Positions 27,024-37,125 of a DNA stretch of 64,000 bases are shown one piece after another. A model generated the notes under the pieces. It had not been told where the DNA came from and made no database searches. It worked only from the letters and a program-made list of their open reading frames with translations. The first letter of the stretch is position 1. The number at the start of each line of letters is the position of its first letter. The translations under genes and the position numbers were made by a program. Source of the stretch: an uncultured Bacteroidia bacterium (GTDB lineage Bacteria > Bacteroidota > Bacteroidia > NS11-12g > UBA9320); contig CALSTB010000003.1 in assembly GCA_943789165.1 (NCBI GenBank), positions 317,980 to 381,979 on the forward strand, in the 5' to 3' direction.

Positions 27024-28304
27024 ATGAGTTCTAGATATAAAGAACCAGCCCCAATTAAGGATCATCTTAATCCATTGGATTCAATGATGGAAAGATTTTC
27101 CGAAGCCACCAAAATCTTAGGATTAGACGACTCAACTTACGATGCCCTAAAGTCTCCGGAGAAAAGTGTTACCGTTAATTTGTCGGTAACCATGGACGAC
27201 GGTTCCATCAAAATATTTGAAGGTCACCGTGTGATTCATTCTGCGAATTTAGGTCCATCAAAAGGTGGTATCCGATATTCAATGGGTGTAACCTTGGACG
27301 AGGTGAAAGCTTTAGCTGCTTGGATGACATGGAAATGTGCCGTTGTAGGTATTCCATATGGTGGTGCAAAAGGTGGTATTAAATGTGACCCAAGAACCAT
27401 GAGTACTGGTGAGTTAGAAAGACTTACGCGTGCTTACACAAACTCCATGAGTAACGTTTTCGGTCCTGAAAGGGACATACCAGCGCCTGACGTTGGGACG
27501 AACCCGCAAACAATGGCTTGGATTATGGATGAATATTCCAAAATAAAAGGCGTTTCAAGTCCTGCAGTGGTCACGGGAAAACCAATTGTATTAGGAGGTT
27601 CGAACGGAAGAATAGAAGCTACTGGTCGTGGTGTGATGGTATCAGCGCGGTCTGCAATGGGTAAGTTAAAAATGAACCCAAGCAAATCTACTGCTGCGGT
27701 TCAAGGTTTTGGTAACGTTGGATCTATCAGTGCAAAACTGGTCGAAGAACAAGGCGTAACCATAGTGGCCATTTCCGATGTTTCTGGTGCGTATTACAAT
27801 CCGAACGGAATTGATATTCAAGATGCCATTGCTTACACAGCTGCCAATAATGGTACGTTAGAAGGATTTACCAAAGGAGATTTGATTACCAACGATGAAT
27901 TGTTGGAGTTAGATGTAGATGTGTTAATCCCAGCTGCGTTAGAAGATCAAATCACCGCTGAAAATGCCTCTCGTATTAAAGCAAAGTTGATAGTTGAAGG
28001 AGCAAACGGACCAACCTCTTCTGGTGCCGATAAAATATTAAACGATGCCGGTATCATGGTTATTCCTGATATTTTAGCCAACGCTGGAGGTGTTTCTGTT
28101 TCCTATTTTGAATGGGTTCAAAATCGTTTAGGTTATTTTTGGACTGAAGAACGGGTAAACCGACGAGCGGACAGAATAATGAAACAAGCCTTCGAAACGG
28201 TTTATCAGGCATCGAGAAAATACAAAGTAGACATGCGTATTGCTGCCTACATTGTCGCTATTGACAAAGTCGCAAGCACGAAAAGGTTGCGCGGAACATA
28301 TTAA
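27024..28304 (+). CDS. Glu/Leu/Phe/Val dehydrogenase family protein
   Basis: 426-residue NAD(P)-dependent amino-acid dehydrogenase that interconverts an amino acid with its 2-oxo acid and ammonia, most likely glutamate and 2-oxoglutarate. The substrate domain has SKGGIRY and the catalytic-Lys block IPYGGAKGGIKCDP (about 112-125), then ERDIPAPDVGTN (about 148-159). The Rossmann domain has GFGNVGS (about 230-236) and NAGGVSVSYFEWVQN (about 353-367). The length is normal. It shares one base with the next gene (TAATG), so the two are probably cotranscribed. Confidence 0.92.
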   Translation: MSSRYKEPAPIKDHLNPLDSMMERFSEATKILGLDDSTYDALKSPEKSVTVNLSVTMDDGSIKIFEGHRVIHSANLGPSKGGIRYSMGVTLDEVKALAAWMTWKCAVVGIPYGGAKGGIKCDPRTMSTGELERLTRAYTNSMSNVFGPERDIPAPDVGTNPQTMAWIMDEYSKIKGVSSPAVVTGKPIVLGGSNGRIEATGRGVMVSARSAMGKLKMNPSKSTAAVQGFGNVGSISAKLVEEQGVTIVAISDVSGAYYNPNGIDIQDAIAYTAANNGTLEGFTKGDLITNDELLELDVDVLIPAALEDQITAENASRIKAKLIVEGANGPTSSGADKILNDAGIMVIPDILANAGGVSVSYFEWVQNRLGYFWTEERVNRRADRIMKQAFETVYQASRKYKVDMRIAAYIVAIDKVASTKRLRGTY

Positions 28305-28954
28305 TGATTCACAAAGAAGGATATACCATTTTAATTACCACATTGATTATCGTCAGTGTGATCGTTTTTGTGGTCTTTAAATGTACAGGTATTACCTGGC
28401 TGAAGTACCTGACACTTACGGCTGGTATCGTCATTTTCGGACTGTTTTTACAGTTTTTCAGAAACCCAGCTCGAAACACAGTTATAAACGCACATCATGT
28501 GATTGCGCCTGCTGATGGTAAGGTTGTGGTGATTGAAGAAGTAGAAGAACCAGAATATTTTGAAGGTAAACGTATTCAGCTGAGTATTTTTATGTCTCCG
28601 TTAAATGTTCACGTCAATCGAAATCCTATTTCAGGCGTTGTCAGCTACTTTAAATATCATCCCGGCGAATACCTAGTAGCATGGCATCCAAAGTCGTCTA
28701 CACTCAATGAACGAACCACAACGGTAATTAAAAACGAGGCAGGTACGGAGGTATTGTTTCGCCAAATCGCTGGTGCGGTTGCTCGACGTATTTGTTATTA
28801 CGTCGACAAAGGCGACTCAGTTACACAAGGTGAGGAAATGGGTTTTATCAAATTCGGTAGTCGAATTGACGTTTTTCTTCCCTTAGGAACCAAAATAAAC
28901 GTCGAGTTAAACGAGATTACCAGAGGTGGTGAAACCGTGCTAGCTGAGATTTAA
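28304..28954 (+). CDS. psd: phosphatidylserine decarboxylase family protein
   Basis: 216 residues, the short (archaeal-type/PSD-related) form. It makes phosphatidylethanolamine from phosphatidylserine. Two N-terminal membrane segments (about 8-48) are followed by the catalytic domain: APADGKVVVIEE (about 68-79), FMSPLNVHVNRNPISG (about 96-111) and the self-cleavage site FGSRIDVFLP (about 184-193), where the chain breaks before Ser to form the pyruvoyl group. It overlaps the end of the dehydrogenase gene by one base and its stop codon by 4 bases with a convergent gene. Confidence 0.9.
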   Translation: MIHKEGYTILITTLIIVSVIVFVVFKCTGITWLKYLTLTAGIVIFGLFLQFFRNPARNTVINAHHVIAPADGKVVVIEEVEEPEYFEGKRIQLSIFMSPLNVHVNRNPISGVVSYFKYHPGEYLVAWHPKSSTLNERTTTVIKNEAGTEVLFRQIAGAVARRICYYVDKGDSVTQGEEMGFIKFGSRIDVFLPLGTKINVELNEITRGGETVLAEI

Positions 28955-30795
28955 ATTTTTATCACCTTAAACATTTCTGTTCCTGAGTTGGAACCTTTTA
29001 CTGCAACGTAATACGTTCCAGATGGTAAGGAGTCCACGTCAATATTTATGGTGTGACGTAACATTTGTGTAGTAATGACCTTCTCTCCCGTTACTGTCAT
29101 GATATTCACAACTACAGGATCTTCATTGTCAGTCTCGATAGTAAGTACATTACCTACCGGATTTGGAAAGACTGAAATGCTGGAAGATGTTTCATTGCTC
29201 AACCGTTTTACGCTGGTGTAATACGCCGTTTGGTGGCCATCAAAATCTGTTTGAACGAGTTTATACACCATTGTTCCTTGGATCGGCTCGTAATCTGTTA
29301 TTGCATACCGTTGTGTAGCGAAAGTATTTCCAGCGCCTGGTGTGTATCCCAACCAGTGATCTTGACCATCTTCCAATCGATATACGTCAAACCCTTGGTT
29401 GTTGGTCTCTGACGCTGTTTCCCAATGAATCACGTTGGTTTCTCCAATAACATGTCCTTCAAAATAAACCAAAGTCACTGGCAAGGCTGTACATCCTGCA
29501 CAGGTAAGTGCAAATGAAGTATCAAATTTGACCGAACCAACTTGACCAATAGCTCGATTGTTGAACAAGTCGTTTGAACTCGATCCGGGAATTTTTACTC
29601 TATATTTTAGACTGATTGAATCGTTTCCGGGAACAAGAAAAGAACGATAAGGGAATGTCGCTTCTGGAATGAGTCCTGAAAAGGTTACGTTTCCTGTTGC
29701 GCCTGCAGATGGATAAATTGAAGCATTGGCAGCAGTAATATCACTCCCGACCGCAAAACCTACATAGGAGTGCCCTGCTGGCAAACTATCAAGTATTTTA
29801 TCAAACATTAAATCTCTGCTGGATGAATTGGCAATCGTAATGGTATAGGTTATTGTGTCGCCTGCAGTACAAATTCCACAAGATGCCGTTTTATTATTGG
29901 TAAGTTTATTTGCTGCCGTCGTAGTGCTAAACGTTCCAAGCGCTGTACCTGTTCCGTAGTTACTCAAATACTTAATAGGTCCACCACTTTTCATTCCAGC
30001 ATAAGGTTTGAAATTTGCCGTTTCGTTAAACAAACTGCTGATATAATAGTATACGACTTTAACTTGGTTGCCAGATCCTGCCCCACAGCCAGAACCAGCG
30101 TTATAGTAAAGTGTGTTTTTATCACCTGTTGTTGGACCACTGCAGGATGAAAACGGTGAAGACAAAACCTCACTTCCAATTAATTCCAATTTGTCGCTAG
30201 GAAATAAAGTATCTCCAGAAGGTTGAAAGTACATCTCTCCTCCGTTATAATTTCCAAATTCATATGTCACTGTATCCGCTATTAATATCCCCAAGGCATC
30301 AATACCAGCAATACTTTGACTGATAATATCACCACCGGCACTCGCTCGTCCTACGTCTTGAGTGGAAATACTGGTATTAAAGGTTACGGCACCTCCATTG
30401 TTGTCCGACAACGTAAATCCAAAAGTTGAGCTTAAATTTTGGGTACATGGATACTGTACATAAAAATAGGCGCCTACAGAAGTGCTAGGTAGTATTCTAG
30501 GAATTACATAAATGGAATCGTCGGTGTGACTTAGTAACTTAAAGCCTGATGCCAAGTTGCTGTTGCTAGTCATTTTAACTGCAACGTTAAACAATGTATC
30601 GGTTGAACTTGTGTTCAAGACGTTTACAACAATATATGCCGCTTGAGGCACTTCAGAACTTCCGCAGTTGCCGTCATCGGCATAGAAATAAGGGCCGGAG
30701 CCATTTGAAACGGTTACTTGACCAGAGGTCAAGCCGTGGGCATTTGTAGCTGATAATGCAACTATTGCAAACAGCAGTTTTACGTATTTTATCAA
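28951..30795 (-). CDS. secreted protein with T9SS type A sorting domain
   Basis: 614 residues. The start is a TTG codon (30795), followed by a Sec signal peptide (MIKYVKLLFAIVALSATNAHG). The body contains a DUF11-type beta domain (about 305-425), with Cys-x2-Cys pairs at CGICTAGDT and CAGCTALP. A domain common in front of T9SS signals follows (VIHWETASETNNQGFDVYR, about 455-473). The last 80 residues form the type A sorting domain (SVFPNPVGNVLTIET ... LPSGTYYVAVKG). It should be exported and anchored at the surface. No catalytic motif was recognised. Confidence 0.85.
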   Translation of the reverse strand: MIKYVKLLFAIVALSATNAHGLTSGQVTVSNGSGPYFYADDGNCGSSEVPQAAYIVVNVLNTSSTDTLFNVAVKMTSNSNLASGFKLLSHTDDSIYVIPRILPSTSVGAYFYVQYPCTQNLSSTFGFTLSDNNGGAVTFNTSISTQDVGRASAGGDIISQSIAGIDALGILIADTVTYEFGNYNGGEMYFQPSGDTLFPSDKLELIGSEVLSSPFSSCSGPTTGDKNTLYYNAGSGCGAGSGNQVKVVYYYISSLFNETANFKPYAGMKSGGPIKYLSNYGTGTALGTFSTTTAANKLTNNKTASCGICTAGDTITYTITIANSSSRDLMFDKILDSLPAGHSYVGFAVGSDITAANASIYPSAGATGNVTFSGLIPEATFPYRSFLVPGNDSISLKYRVKIPGSSSNDLFNNRAIGQVGSVKFDTSFALTCAGCTALPVTLVYFEGHVIGETNVIHWETASETNNQGFDVYRLEDGQDHWLGYTPGAGNTFATQRYAITDYEPIQGTMVYKLVQTDFDGHQTAYYTSVKRLSNETSSSISVFPNPVGNVLTIETDNEDPVVVNIMTVTGEKVITTQMLRHTINIDVDSLPSGTYYVAVKGSNSGTEMFKVIKI

Positions 30796-30929
30796 ATTAA
30801 GTACTTGTAGTTACAAATCAATAATACCATTAAGTGCGGGTTATAGTTCATTTAACAATATCAACATATCAACAACCGTACCAACGAATGTCGTATGCGA
30901 TAGAAAGGCGTTTGTATGTATTAAGAAGG

Positions 30930-32195
30930 TTAGATACTTTTTATGTCGTACACCTTGCTTAACAAAACAAGGTTGGATGGATCCGTATAATCATACTGAT
31001 ATACTCCATCTTTTGCAGTTACAATGAGTAATCCATCTAGTGGGATAACATCTGTCGGGCTAATGTTTTTTAACTCACTCAACTTGTGACTCGTAATTTC
31101 TTTTGGGTCTGAAGCGTCATACACTTTTAATCCGTGATCGTCTTCACAAATAAATAAGGTATTCCCATCAATACCCAGACCCATAGGATAGCTCATGCTA
31201 TAAGTTGCTAGTTCAACTGGGTTTTTCACATCAGTTACGTCATAGGTGTATAACGCATTTATACTTCCTCCACAACCCGTTCCTCCGTGAGTAGTGACGT
31301 ATGCAATGTTGTTTTGAACCACTACTGGGTCGCAAGACCTAAAGTGTTCGGACGTGCTTTCATGTGTAGGACTATTCGGACTTACTTTGTGGTTAAAAAT
31401 TTGCATACCAGTTGTGGTTCCAATAAACAGATAATCGCCCATCGGGAAAATAGTTTCAATGGTACTACCCGCCCAATTACTAATGTCTTTCACACGTGCT
31501 TTTTGAGGGTCGGCACCGTTGCTAATATCAATTGACAATAAATTTCTATTATCAACCGCATAGATGTAGTTATTCACGACAGTCATTCGTGCCGTTGAAC
31601 CTCCAGTACCACTTGCTCCGCTTCCCCCTCTTTCTCCACCACTGCTATTTACGGCCACATCATCTTGCATTCCGAACACAATACCACCGCTTTCACAATT
31701 GTATTCTTCGTCGGTAACCCATCGTTCTATCACTTGATAATCTGCGGCAACAGAATCAATTTTTGTTTCAAAAAGATTGAACTCGTTTTGATTTCTATCC
31801 ACCAATGTATACGTGCCACTATTTACACGAATGGTGACTAAATCATTGGCATTATTCGCATAGATATAATCCCCTTTTACAACCAAGTCAGTGCATCCAT
31901 CTAATTGAATAAACTGCTGCCGAACTGGTGCCGCTGGATTGCTGTTGTTAATCACATGAAAGCCCTTATGCACGTCTACCACAAATAGTATATCGCCAAA
32001 GACGTACAATTTCCCAGGTTTTACCATCTCTTTAGCTGTCTGTACCTCAAATGAGTTTCTGACGTCGACCGTTGACTTAAAGATGGTAACCGTTTCTGTG
32101 ATTTTATAGGTGTCGGTGCATTTGTCGGCACAGGCGTATAAAAGCGATGCCGTTAAAACAGCGAATGCGAATTTCTGAAAAGCTAAACGTTTCAT
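30930..32195 (-). CDS. LVIVD-repeat lipoprotein
   Basis: 421 residues with a lipoprotein signal (lipobox LLYAC, Cys at about 22). The mature part is a beta-propeller made of LVIVD-type repeats, seen as recurring YVFGDILFVVDV, GDYIYANN, NNYIYAVD, GDYLFIGT, NNIAYVTT and GNTLFICED blocks at regular spacing. The role of these surface propellers is unknown. A low-complexity Gly/Ser-rich insert (GGERGGSGASGTGGS) lies near residue 190. It is probably transcribed alone. Confidence 0.8.
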   Translation of the reverse strand: MKRLAFQKFAFAVLTASLLYACADKCTDTYKITETVTIFKSTVDVRNSFEVQTAKEMVKPGKLYVFGDILFVVDVHKGFHVINNSNPAAPVRQQFIQLDGCTDLVVKGDYIYANNANDLVTIRVNSGTYTLVDRNQNEFNLFETKIDSVAADYQVIERWVTDEEYNCESGGIVFGMQDDVAVNSSGGERGGSGASGTGGSTARMTVVNNYIYAVDNRNLLSIDISNGADPQKARVKDISNWAGSTIETIFPMGDYLFIGTTTGMQIFNHKVSPNSPTHESTSEHFRSCDPVVVQNNIAYVTTHGGTGCGGSINALYTYDVTDVKNPVELATYSMSYPMGLGIDGNTLFICEDDHGLKVYDASDPKEITSHKLSELKNISPTDVIPLDGLLIVTAKDGVYQYDYTDPSNLVLLSKVYDIKSI

Positions 32196-32316
32196 GTGGT
32201 GATTTTAAAAGATAAAGATACTACAAACAATAGTCTGTGAATCGCATTACAAAAAAATTGACAATCATTTCAAATTTCAACTGTAAATTGTGGCTTGATT
32301 TTAGAATCCCAAACAA

Positions 32317-33069
32317 ATGAAAATGTATAGACAGTTATCTCTATCCTTAAGAAACTGGTTTTTCTTCATTGGACTGCTTACAAGTTTTGCGTCGTTTGGA
32401 CAATATGCCACTGATTACGTGATACTCACAAATGGTGATGTGGTATCGGGTAAGATTACGCAAATGAACGATACAGCGGTTTTTATGACCTCTCCGATTT
32501 TAGGGGATTTTGTCATTAAAAAATCTGAAGTAGAGTCGATTACCTTAAACACTACACAGAACCCAAAGGACAAAAACCTCACTCCAGTGGTTAGACCCAA
32601 TTACCAGATGCCCTTGTGGCATAGAACGCTTGGAGTTAGTTTTAACAGCATTGGTAGTAACCTTGAAATTGGTCGGCGATTGGAATCAACCCGTTTCAAT
32701 GCGTACATAAAATCTGGTCTTCAATATCTACCCAATTATAGCATAACTACGATTCCGGTAGAGCTTGGTTTAGGTTTGCATTTCGACACAACAAAGAAAT
32801 CAGATTTCGTTCTACTTCATGGTGGTTATTCTTTCCTCCTTGCTCACGATAATTGGAACAATTGGTATGAGCCTGGTATGGTATACGGATGTGATTATCG
32901 ACACGTTTTCGTAAACCGTCGAGACGCGCGTCACGGTACGTATCTTGAATTTGGCTATGAGGGTGGTGTTCTTAAAAGAGATTTCCCAGACTGGTGGTGG
33001 TCACAAACCGAGGGAGAACGTGTTGTTCATAGAAGTAGGTTCCGTCTTGGTGCAGGAATCGTTTTTTAA
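32317..33069 (+). CDS. hypothetical exported protein, barrel-like C-terminus
   Basis: 250 residues with a Sec signal peptide ending in FASFG. After it comes a short Sm-like strand pattern (YVILTNGDVVSGKITQM, about 35-51) seen at the N-terminus of many secreted Bacteroidota proteins. The C-terminal 150 residues have alternating hydrophobic residues and many aromatics (WNNWYEPGMVYGCDYRHVF), as in outer-membrane barrels, and end in the hydrophobic residues GIVF. No family was recognised. Its stop codon shares TTAA with the convergent small gene. Confidence 0.55.
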   Translation: MKMYRQLSLSLRNWFFFIGLLTSFASFGQYATDYVILTNGDVVSGKITQMNDTAVFMTSPILGDFVIKKSEVESITLNTTQNPKDKNLTPVVRPNYQMPLWHRTLGVSFNSIGSNLEIGRRLESTRFNAYIKSGLQYLPNYSITTIPVELGLGLHFDTTKKSDFVLLHGGYSFLLAHDNWNNWYEPGMVYGCDYRHVFVNRRDARHGTYLEFGYEGGVLKRDFPDWWWSQTEGERVVHRSRFRLGAGIVF

Positions 33070-33308
33070 TCCCCGTATTTTTCCCGCCACTCGTACTTTT
33101 TAATTTCTTCTTCTAAGGCTCCGGAATCAATCATTTCTTGTAGACGAGGGTTTATGTCTCCTTGCGAGGTTAAATGCCAACTCCCGCAATCCTCACATTC
33201 ATATACGTTAACAACCGTACTTCCTTCGAATCGAATACGTGCTTCAATTAAGGCAATTTCAGCGGCGTCAATATTGGTGTGTGCTTTTTTCTTAGATGGA
33301 CAATTCAT
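33066..33308 (-). CDS. small zinc-finger-like protein
   Basis: 80 residues. It has an N-terminal CPSKKKAHT segment and a second pair in YECEDCGSWHLTS (about 36-48), so one Cys from the first segment, CEDC and a nearby His could bind zinc. The CxxCGxWHLTS pattern occurs in small conserved Bacteroidota proteins of unknown role. An acidic C-terminal helix follows. The gene lies between the barrel-like gene and nrdJ and is convergent with the former. Confidence 0.6.
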   Translation of the reverse strand: MNCPSKKKAHTNIDAAEIALIEARIRFEGSTVVNVYECEDCGSWHLTSQGDINPRLQEMIDSGALEEEIKKYEWREKYGD

Positions 33309-33353
33309 ATCACCTAAAAATTTTATGTTATTCTTAATACGTATCTATACAAC

Positions 33354-33400
33354 AATAGCCAAGAGATTTTGAAGTTGACACTTCGCAATTCTTGGCTATT
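33354..33400. other. long two-part hairpin downstream of nrdJ
   Basis: An 11-bp stem (AATAGCCAAGA at 33354-33364 with TCTTGGCTATT at 33390-33400) encloses an inner 5-bp stem (GAAGT with ACTTC, 33371-33375 and 33380-33384). It lies 46 bases after the nrdJ stop. There is no T tract on either side, so it is not a classical terminator; it may protect the nrdJ mRNA end or act with another factor. Confidence 0.55.
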
Positions 33401-33445
33401 CAATTTAATTAATGTACCTATATCAGACTTAGTCTGAACTTCGAA

Positions 33446-36400
33446 TTAACTACAACCCAAAGAGTTGCCGCAATTCAAACACTTGTAACAAGTTCCACTT
33501 CTCACTGTTAAGTGACCGCATTCGTTGCACGCCGGTGCATCGCTCTGCATCGATTGTAAGTGCATGTCTGATGCAGATGAATTAGATGCTGCTTTCGCTT
33601 CAACAGATACTGAGGTAGAAGTAACTACTGACTTCGTTTTAGTTACTGCAATAGCCGATGATTTAGTCGCATTTTGAATATTATTGTCTCCCGTTTCGGT
33701 TACCGGTGGAACTTGTACCAAATCATTTCGGTGTAAGTACTCAAATCCTAGTAATCGGAAGATAAAATCAATTATCGATGTTGCATTTTTAATGTTGTCG
33801 TGACCTTCAACATAACCTGCAGGTTCGAATTTCGTGAATGTAAACTTGTCTACGAATTCTCTCAAAGGCACCCCATACTGAAGTCCAATAGAGACTGCAA
33901 TCGAGAAGCAGTTCATCAACGATCTAAACGTTGCTCCTTCTTTGTGCATGTCGACAAAGATTTCTCCTAATCGACCATCACTGTATTCACCCGTTCTGAT
34001 GAATAAGGTTTGACCACCCACCTTCGCTTTTTGTGTAAATCCACTTCGCTTGCTAGGTAATTTCTTACGTTCAACGATGTTAGACAATTGCATTTGGAAA
34101 ATGGTATCGTTGCTCTCATCGATAATGCGTCGAGCTGCATCTAATACCATATCAGGAGTGATTTCGTCAAGTGTTAATTCAGCTTTTTCCGCCAACACTT
34201 CCTCAATCTTATCTTTTACTTCTTCCTTCTTCGTATCAGACTTGTTGCTCAATGGTTGAGATAATTTACAACCATCGCGATACAATGCGTTTGCTTTAAG
34301 ACCTAAATCCCAGCTCAACTCATAACAAGACTTGATATCTTCTTGAGTAGCTTCATTTGGCAAGTTGATCGTTTTAGAAATCGCACCAGAAATAAACGGT
34401 TGTGCAGCACCCATCATACGGATATGTCCGTGTGCATGGATGAAACGTTCGCCGATGTTTCCGCATCGATTGGCACAATCAAATACTGGTAAGTGCTCAT
34501 CTTTTAGGTGTGGTGCTCCCTCAACGGTCATTGTACCACATACATAATCATTCGCTTGATTAATTTCATCCTGTGTATACCCTAAGGTCGTCAACAAGCT
34601 GAAATCTGCGCTTTCATACACTTCTTTTTCTATGCCTAATTCAGCCATGGTTTCTTCACCGAGTGTCCAGTGATTGAAAACAAAACTAATTTCGAATGCA
34701 CTCGCCAATCCCGCTTCAATAGCCGCAAGGTTTTCTTTGGTGAATCCTTTTTTGATTAACGATTTATGGTTTACACCTGGTGCTCCTTTTAAGGTAGCAT
34801 GTCCTTTGGCGTAATTTACGATGTCTTCGATTTGTTTCTCGGTATACTCTAAGTTTCTTAAAGCACCTGGCACTGATTGGTTTACAATTTTAAAGTATCC
34901 ACCACCGCTTAGTTTTTTAAATTTAACCAATGCGAAATCTGGCTCAATACCGGTAGTATCACAATCCATCACTAGACCGATTGTACCAGTTGGTGCAATC
35001 ACGGTCGTTTGTGCGTTTCGATACCCATGCTTCTCACCCATCATTACCGCTTTGTCCCATTGGTCACAAGCAGCAGTCAATAAGTAATCAGGACAATACT
35101 TTGGATCTATGCCAACAGGCTTAACGCTCAAGCCTTCATAATCCGATGCGTTGTACGCTGCATATCGGTGGTTACGCATAACACGTAACATATCTTCTTT
35201 ATTCTTTTCGTATTCTTTGAATGGTCCAAGATGTTGCGCCATTTCAGCAGATGTGGCATACGCTGTACCAGTAAGTATTGCCGTAATAGCTCCACAAATT
35301 GCAGTTGCTTTTTCGCTGTCGTAAGGAATACCGCTTAACATCAATACAGATCCAAGGTTGGCATATCCCAGTCCTAGCGTTCTGTATGCATATGATAATT
35401 CAGCCACTTCTTTAGATGGGAATTGAGCCATCAAAACAGAAATTTCAAGAACGGTTGTCCAAAGTCTAGATGCATATTTGATGCCTTCAACGTCAAACTC
35501 CAAGCTCGCTTCATCAAAGAAATGTCTAAGGTTTAGTGACGCTAAGTTACATGCTGTATTGTCCAAGAACATGTATTCCGAACATGGGTTCGATGCGTTA
35601 ATCGGTCCACCTTGAGGGCATGTATGCCATTCATTGATTGTGGTGTCAAATTGAACACCTGGATCGGCGCACGCCCAAGCAGCAAATGAGATATCATCCC
35701 AAATCTTTTCAGCTGGTATGCTATCCATTACTTCACCGTTGCTTCGAGCGATTAAGTCCCAATTTTCATTGTTCTTTAATGCTTCGAAAAATTTATTTGG
35801 AATTCGAACAGAGTTGTTTGAATTCTGACCAGATACCGTTTGGTAAGCGTCTCCTTCATAATGTGAAGAGTATCCTCCTTCGATTAAGGCCGCAACTTTC
35901 TTTTCTTCTTCTTTCTTCCAGTTAATGAAAGACATGATCTCTGGGTGATCTAAATCTAGAGTCACCATTTTGGCAGCACGTCTAGTTGTTCCACCTGACT
36001 TGATTGCTCCAGCAGCTCTGTCACCAATTTTAAGGAATGACATTAAACCACTTGATGTTCCTCCACCACTTAGTTTTTCACCTGCACCTCTAATGGCCGA
36101 GAAATTCGTTCCAACCCCAGAACCATATTTAAAGATTCTTGCTTCACGAACCCAAAGATCCATGATACCACCGTCGTTTACTAAGTCGTCACTTACCGAC
36201 AAAATAAAACAGGCATGTGGTTGTGGGCGTTCGTATGCTGAAGTTGATTTTTTCAACTTTCCAGTATCTGGATCACAGAAATAATGTCCCTGTGGTTTTC
36301 CAGTAATGTCATATGTGTTGTGTAACCCAGTATTGAACCATTGTGGTGAGTTTGGAGCAGCATGTTGAGCCGTTATGCTGTATACCAATTCATCGTAAAA

Positions 36401-36760
36401 TACTTGTGCATCTTGTTTGCTTGCGAAGTAATTATATCGCTCTCCCCATGTTCTCCAACAATCAGCAAGACGATGTGAAACTTGCTTAATAGAGTTTTCT
36501 GAATCAAGGCTACCATCTGGTTGTGGTACGCCTGCTTTTCTAAAATATTTCTGAGCTAAAATATCAGTTGCAACTTGTGACCACGCTTTTGGTACTTCTA
36601 CATTATCCATTCTAAATACGGTGTCACCACCTGGGTTTTGGATAACTGAACTACGAATTTCATATTCGAATAATTCGTTTGCTTTGATTCCGTCTTTAGT
36701 GAAATAACGGTTAAATTGGAGGCCTTTGTTTTTAGCTGAATCTGTCTTCTTCTGGCTCAT
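33446..36760 (-). CDS. nrdJ: vitamin B12-dependent (class II) ribonucleotide reductase
   Basis: 1104 residues. NrdJ makes deoxyribonucleotides from ribonucleotides using adenosylcobalamin to generate the thiyl radical, with no need for oxygen. Blocks seen: the specificity-site region [16 protein letters not shown] (about 133-148), [12 protein letters not shown] (about 181-192), [15 protein letters not shown] (about 232-246), the active-site loop [14 protein letters not shown] (about 387-400) and a TSCPB-like region near 960-1040. The C-terminus ends in a Cys-rich tail ([16 protein letters not shown]) that can shuttle electrons. No intein is present. Neither class I nor class III genes are in the window. 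Confidence 0.95.
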   Translation of the reverse strand: MSQKKTDSAKNKGLQFNRYFTKDGIKANELFEYEIRSSVIQNPGGDTVFRMDNVEVPKAWSQVATDILAQKYFRKAGVPQPDGSLDSENSIKQVSHRLADCWRTWGERYNYFASKQDAQVFYDELVYSITAQHAAPNSPQWFNTGLHNTYDITGKPQGHYFCDPDTGKLKKSTSAYERPQPHACFILSVSDDLVNDGGIMDLWVREARIFKYGSGVGTNFSAIRGAGEKLSGGGTSSGLMSFLKIGDRAAGAIKSGGTTRRAAKMVTLDLDHPEIMSFINWKKEEEKKVAALIEGGYSSHYEGDAYQTVSGQNSNNSVRIPNKFFEALKNNENWDLIARSNGEVMDSIPAEKIWDDISFAAWACADPGVQFDTTINEWHTCPQGGPINASNPCSEYMFLDNTACNLASLNLRHFFDEASLEFDVEGIKYASRLWTTVLEISVLMAQFPSKEVAELSYAYRTLGLGYANLGSVLMLSGIPYDSEKATAICGAITAILTGTAYATSAEMAQHLGPFKEYEKNKEDMLRVMRNHRYAAYNASDYEGLSVKPVGIDPKYCPDYLLTAACDQWDKAVMMGEKHGYRNAQTTVIAPTGTIGLVMDCDTTGIEPDFALVKFKKLSGGGYFKIVNQSVPGALRNLEYTEKQIEDIVNYAKGHATLKGAPGVNHKSLIKKGFTKENLAAIEAGLASAFEISFVFNHWTLGEETMAELGIEKEVYESADFSLLTTLGYTQDEINQANDYVCGTMTVEGAPHLKDEHLPVFDCANRCGNIGERFIHAHGHIRMMGAAQPFISGAISKTINLPNEATQEDIKSCYELSWDLGLKANALYRDGCKLSQPLSNKSDTKKEEVKDKIEEVLAEKAELTLDEITPDMVLDAARRIIDESNDTIFQMQLSNIVERKKLPSKRSGFTQKAKVGGQTLFIRTGEYSDGRLGEIFVDMHKEGATFRSLMNCFSIAVSIGLQYGVPLREFVDKFTFTKFEPAGYVEGHDNIKNATSIIDFIFRLLGFEYLHRNDLVQVPPVTETGDNNIQNATKSSAIAVTKTKSVVTSTSVSVEAKAASNSSASDMHLQSMQSDAPACNECGHLTVRSGTCYKCLNCGNSLGCS

Positions 36761-36804
36761 ACGATGCGTGTTACTTTTTAATCAATCGAGATATATTTTC
36801 CGTT

Positions 36805-36825
36805 CTAAACAGTAAAAATGTTTAG
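36805..36825. promoter_or_regulatory. inverted repeat in the nrdJ leader, possible operator
   Basis: CTAAACA (36805-36811) and TGTTTAG (36819-36825) are perfect inverted repeats with a 7-base spacer. They lie between the likely nrdJ promoter (36837-36844) and its ATG (36760). It does not fit the known NrdR-box pattern. It could be an operator or a small hairpin at the mRNA 5' end. Confidence 0.4.
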
Positions 36826-36836
36826 TGGTTTTTAGT

Positions 36837-36844
36837 CAAAAGTA
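36837..36844 (-). promoter_or_regulatory. -7 element for nrdJ
   Basis: On the minus strand TACTTTTG fits TAnnTTTG, 76 bases before the nrdJ ATG. No TTTG box at the standard distance was found. Confidence 0.4.
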
Positions 36845-37125
36845 GCTTCAGTATACATGACTTTCTGATTACACTTTTCCACAGATAAAAATAATTGTAC
36901 GTTTATTCTGACTCCCGTGTGTTGATAACAAATACTTAACATTTTGTGCATATTTAAGGTATAAAACCTAATGAACTGAGAGCCAATAAAATGCAGCTTA
37001 ATTGGGTTAAAAATACTTTTTGACACATTGGTTTTGATAAATATTTTGACCACTTAAATCCATTCATTCCATAACGGTTTGAAAATAACAAGGTTGGATA
37101 ATATTTTACTTTCTTTGCACTAGAG
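36845..37125. other. AT-rich intergenic region without a recognised gene
   Basis: Most of the 365-base gap between nrdJ and the GGGP synthase gene. I see no ORF with family signal, no tRNA and no riboswitch fold. A TTTCTTTG sequence at 37110-37117, nine bases before the GGGP synthase ATG, is one mismatch from TAnnTTTG and may be its promoter. Confidence 0.5.

Noticed and set aside
36880-36940. DnaA-box-like TTTTCCACAGA and a possible replication origin
   Set aside because: A single imperfect match without a cluster, without dnaA or dnaN nearby.
36761-37125. Cobalamin riboswitch for the B12-dependent reductase
   Set aside because: No conserved B12-box or multi-stem fold could be recognised.
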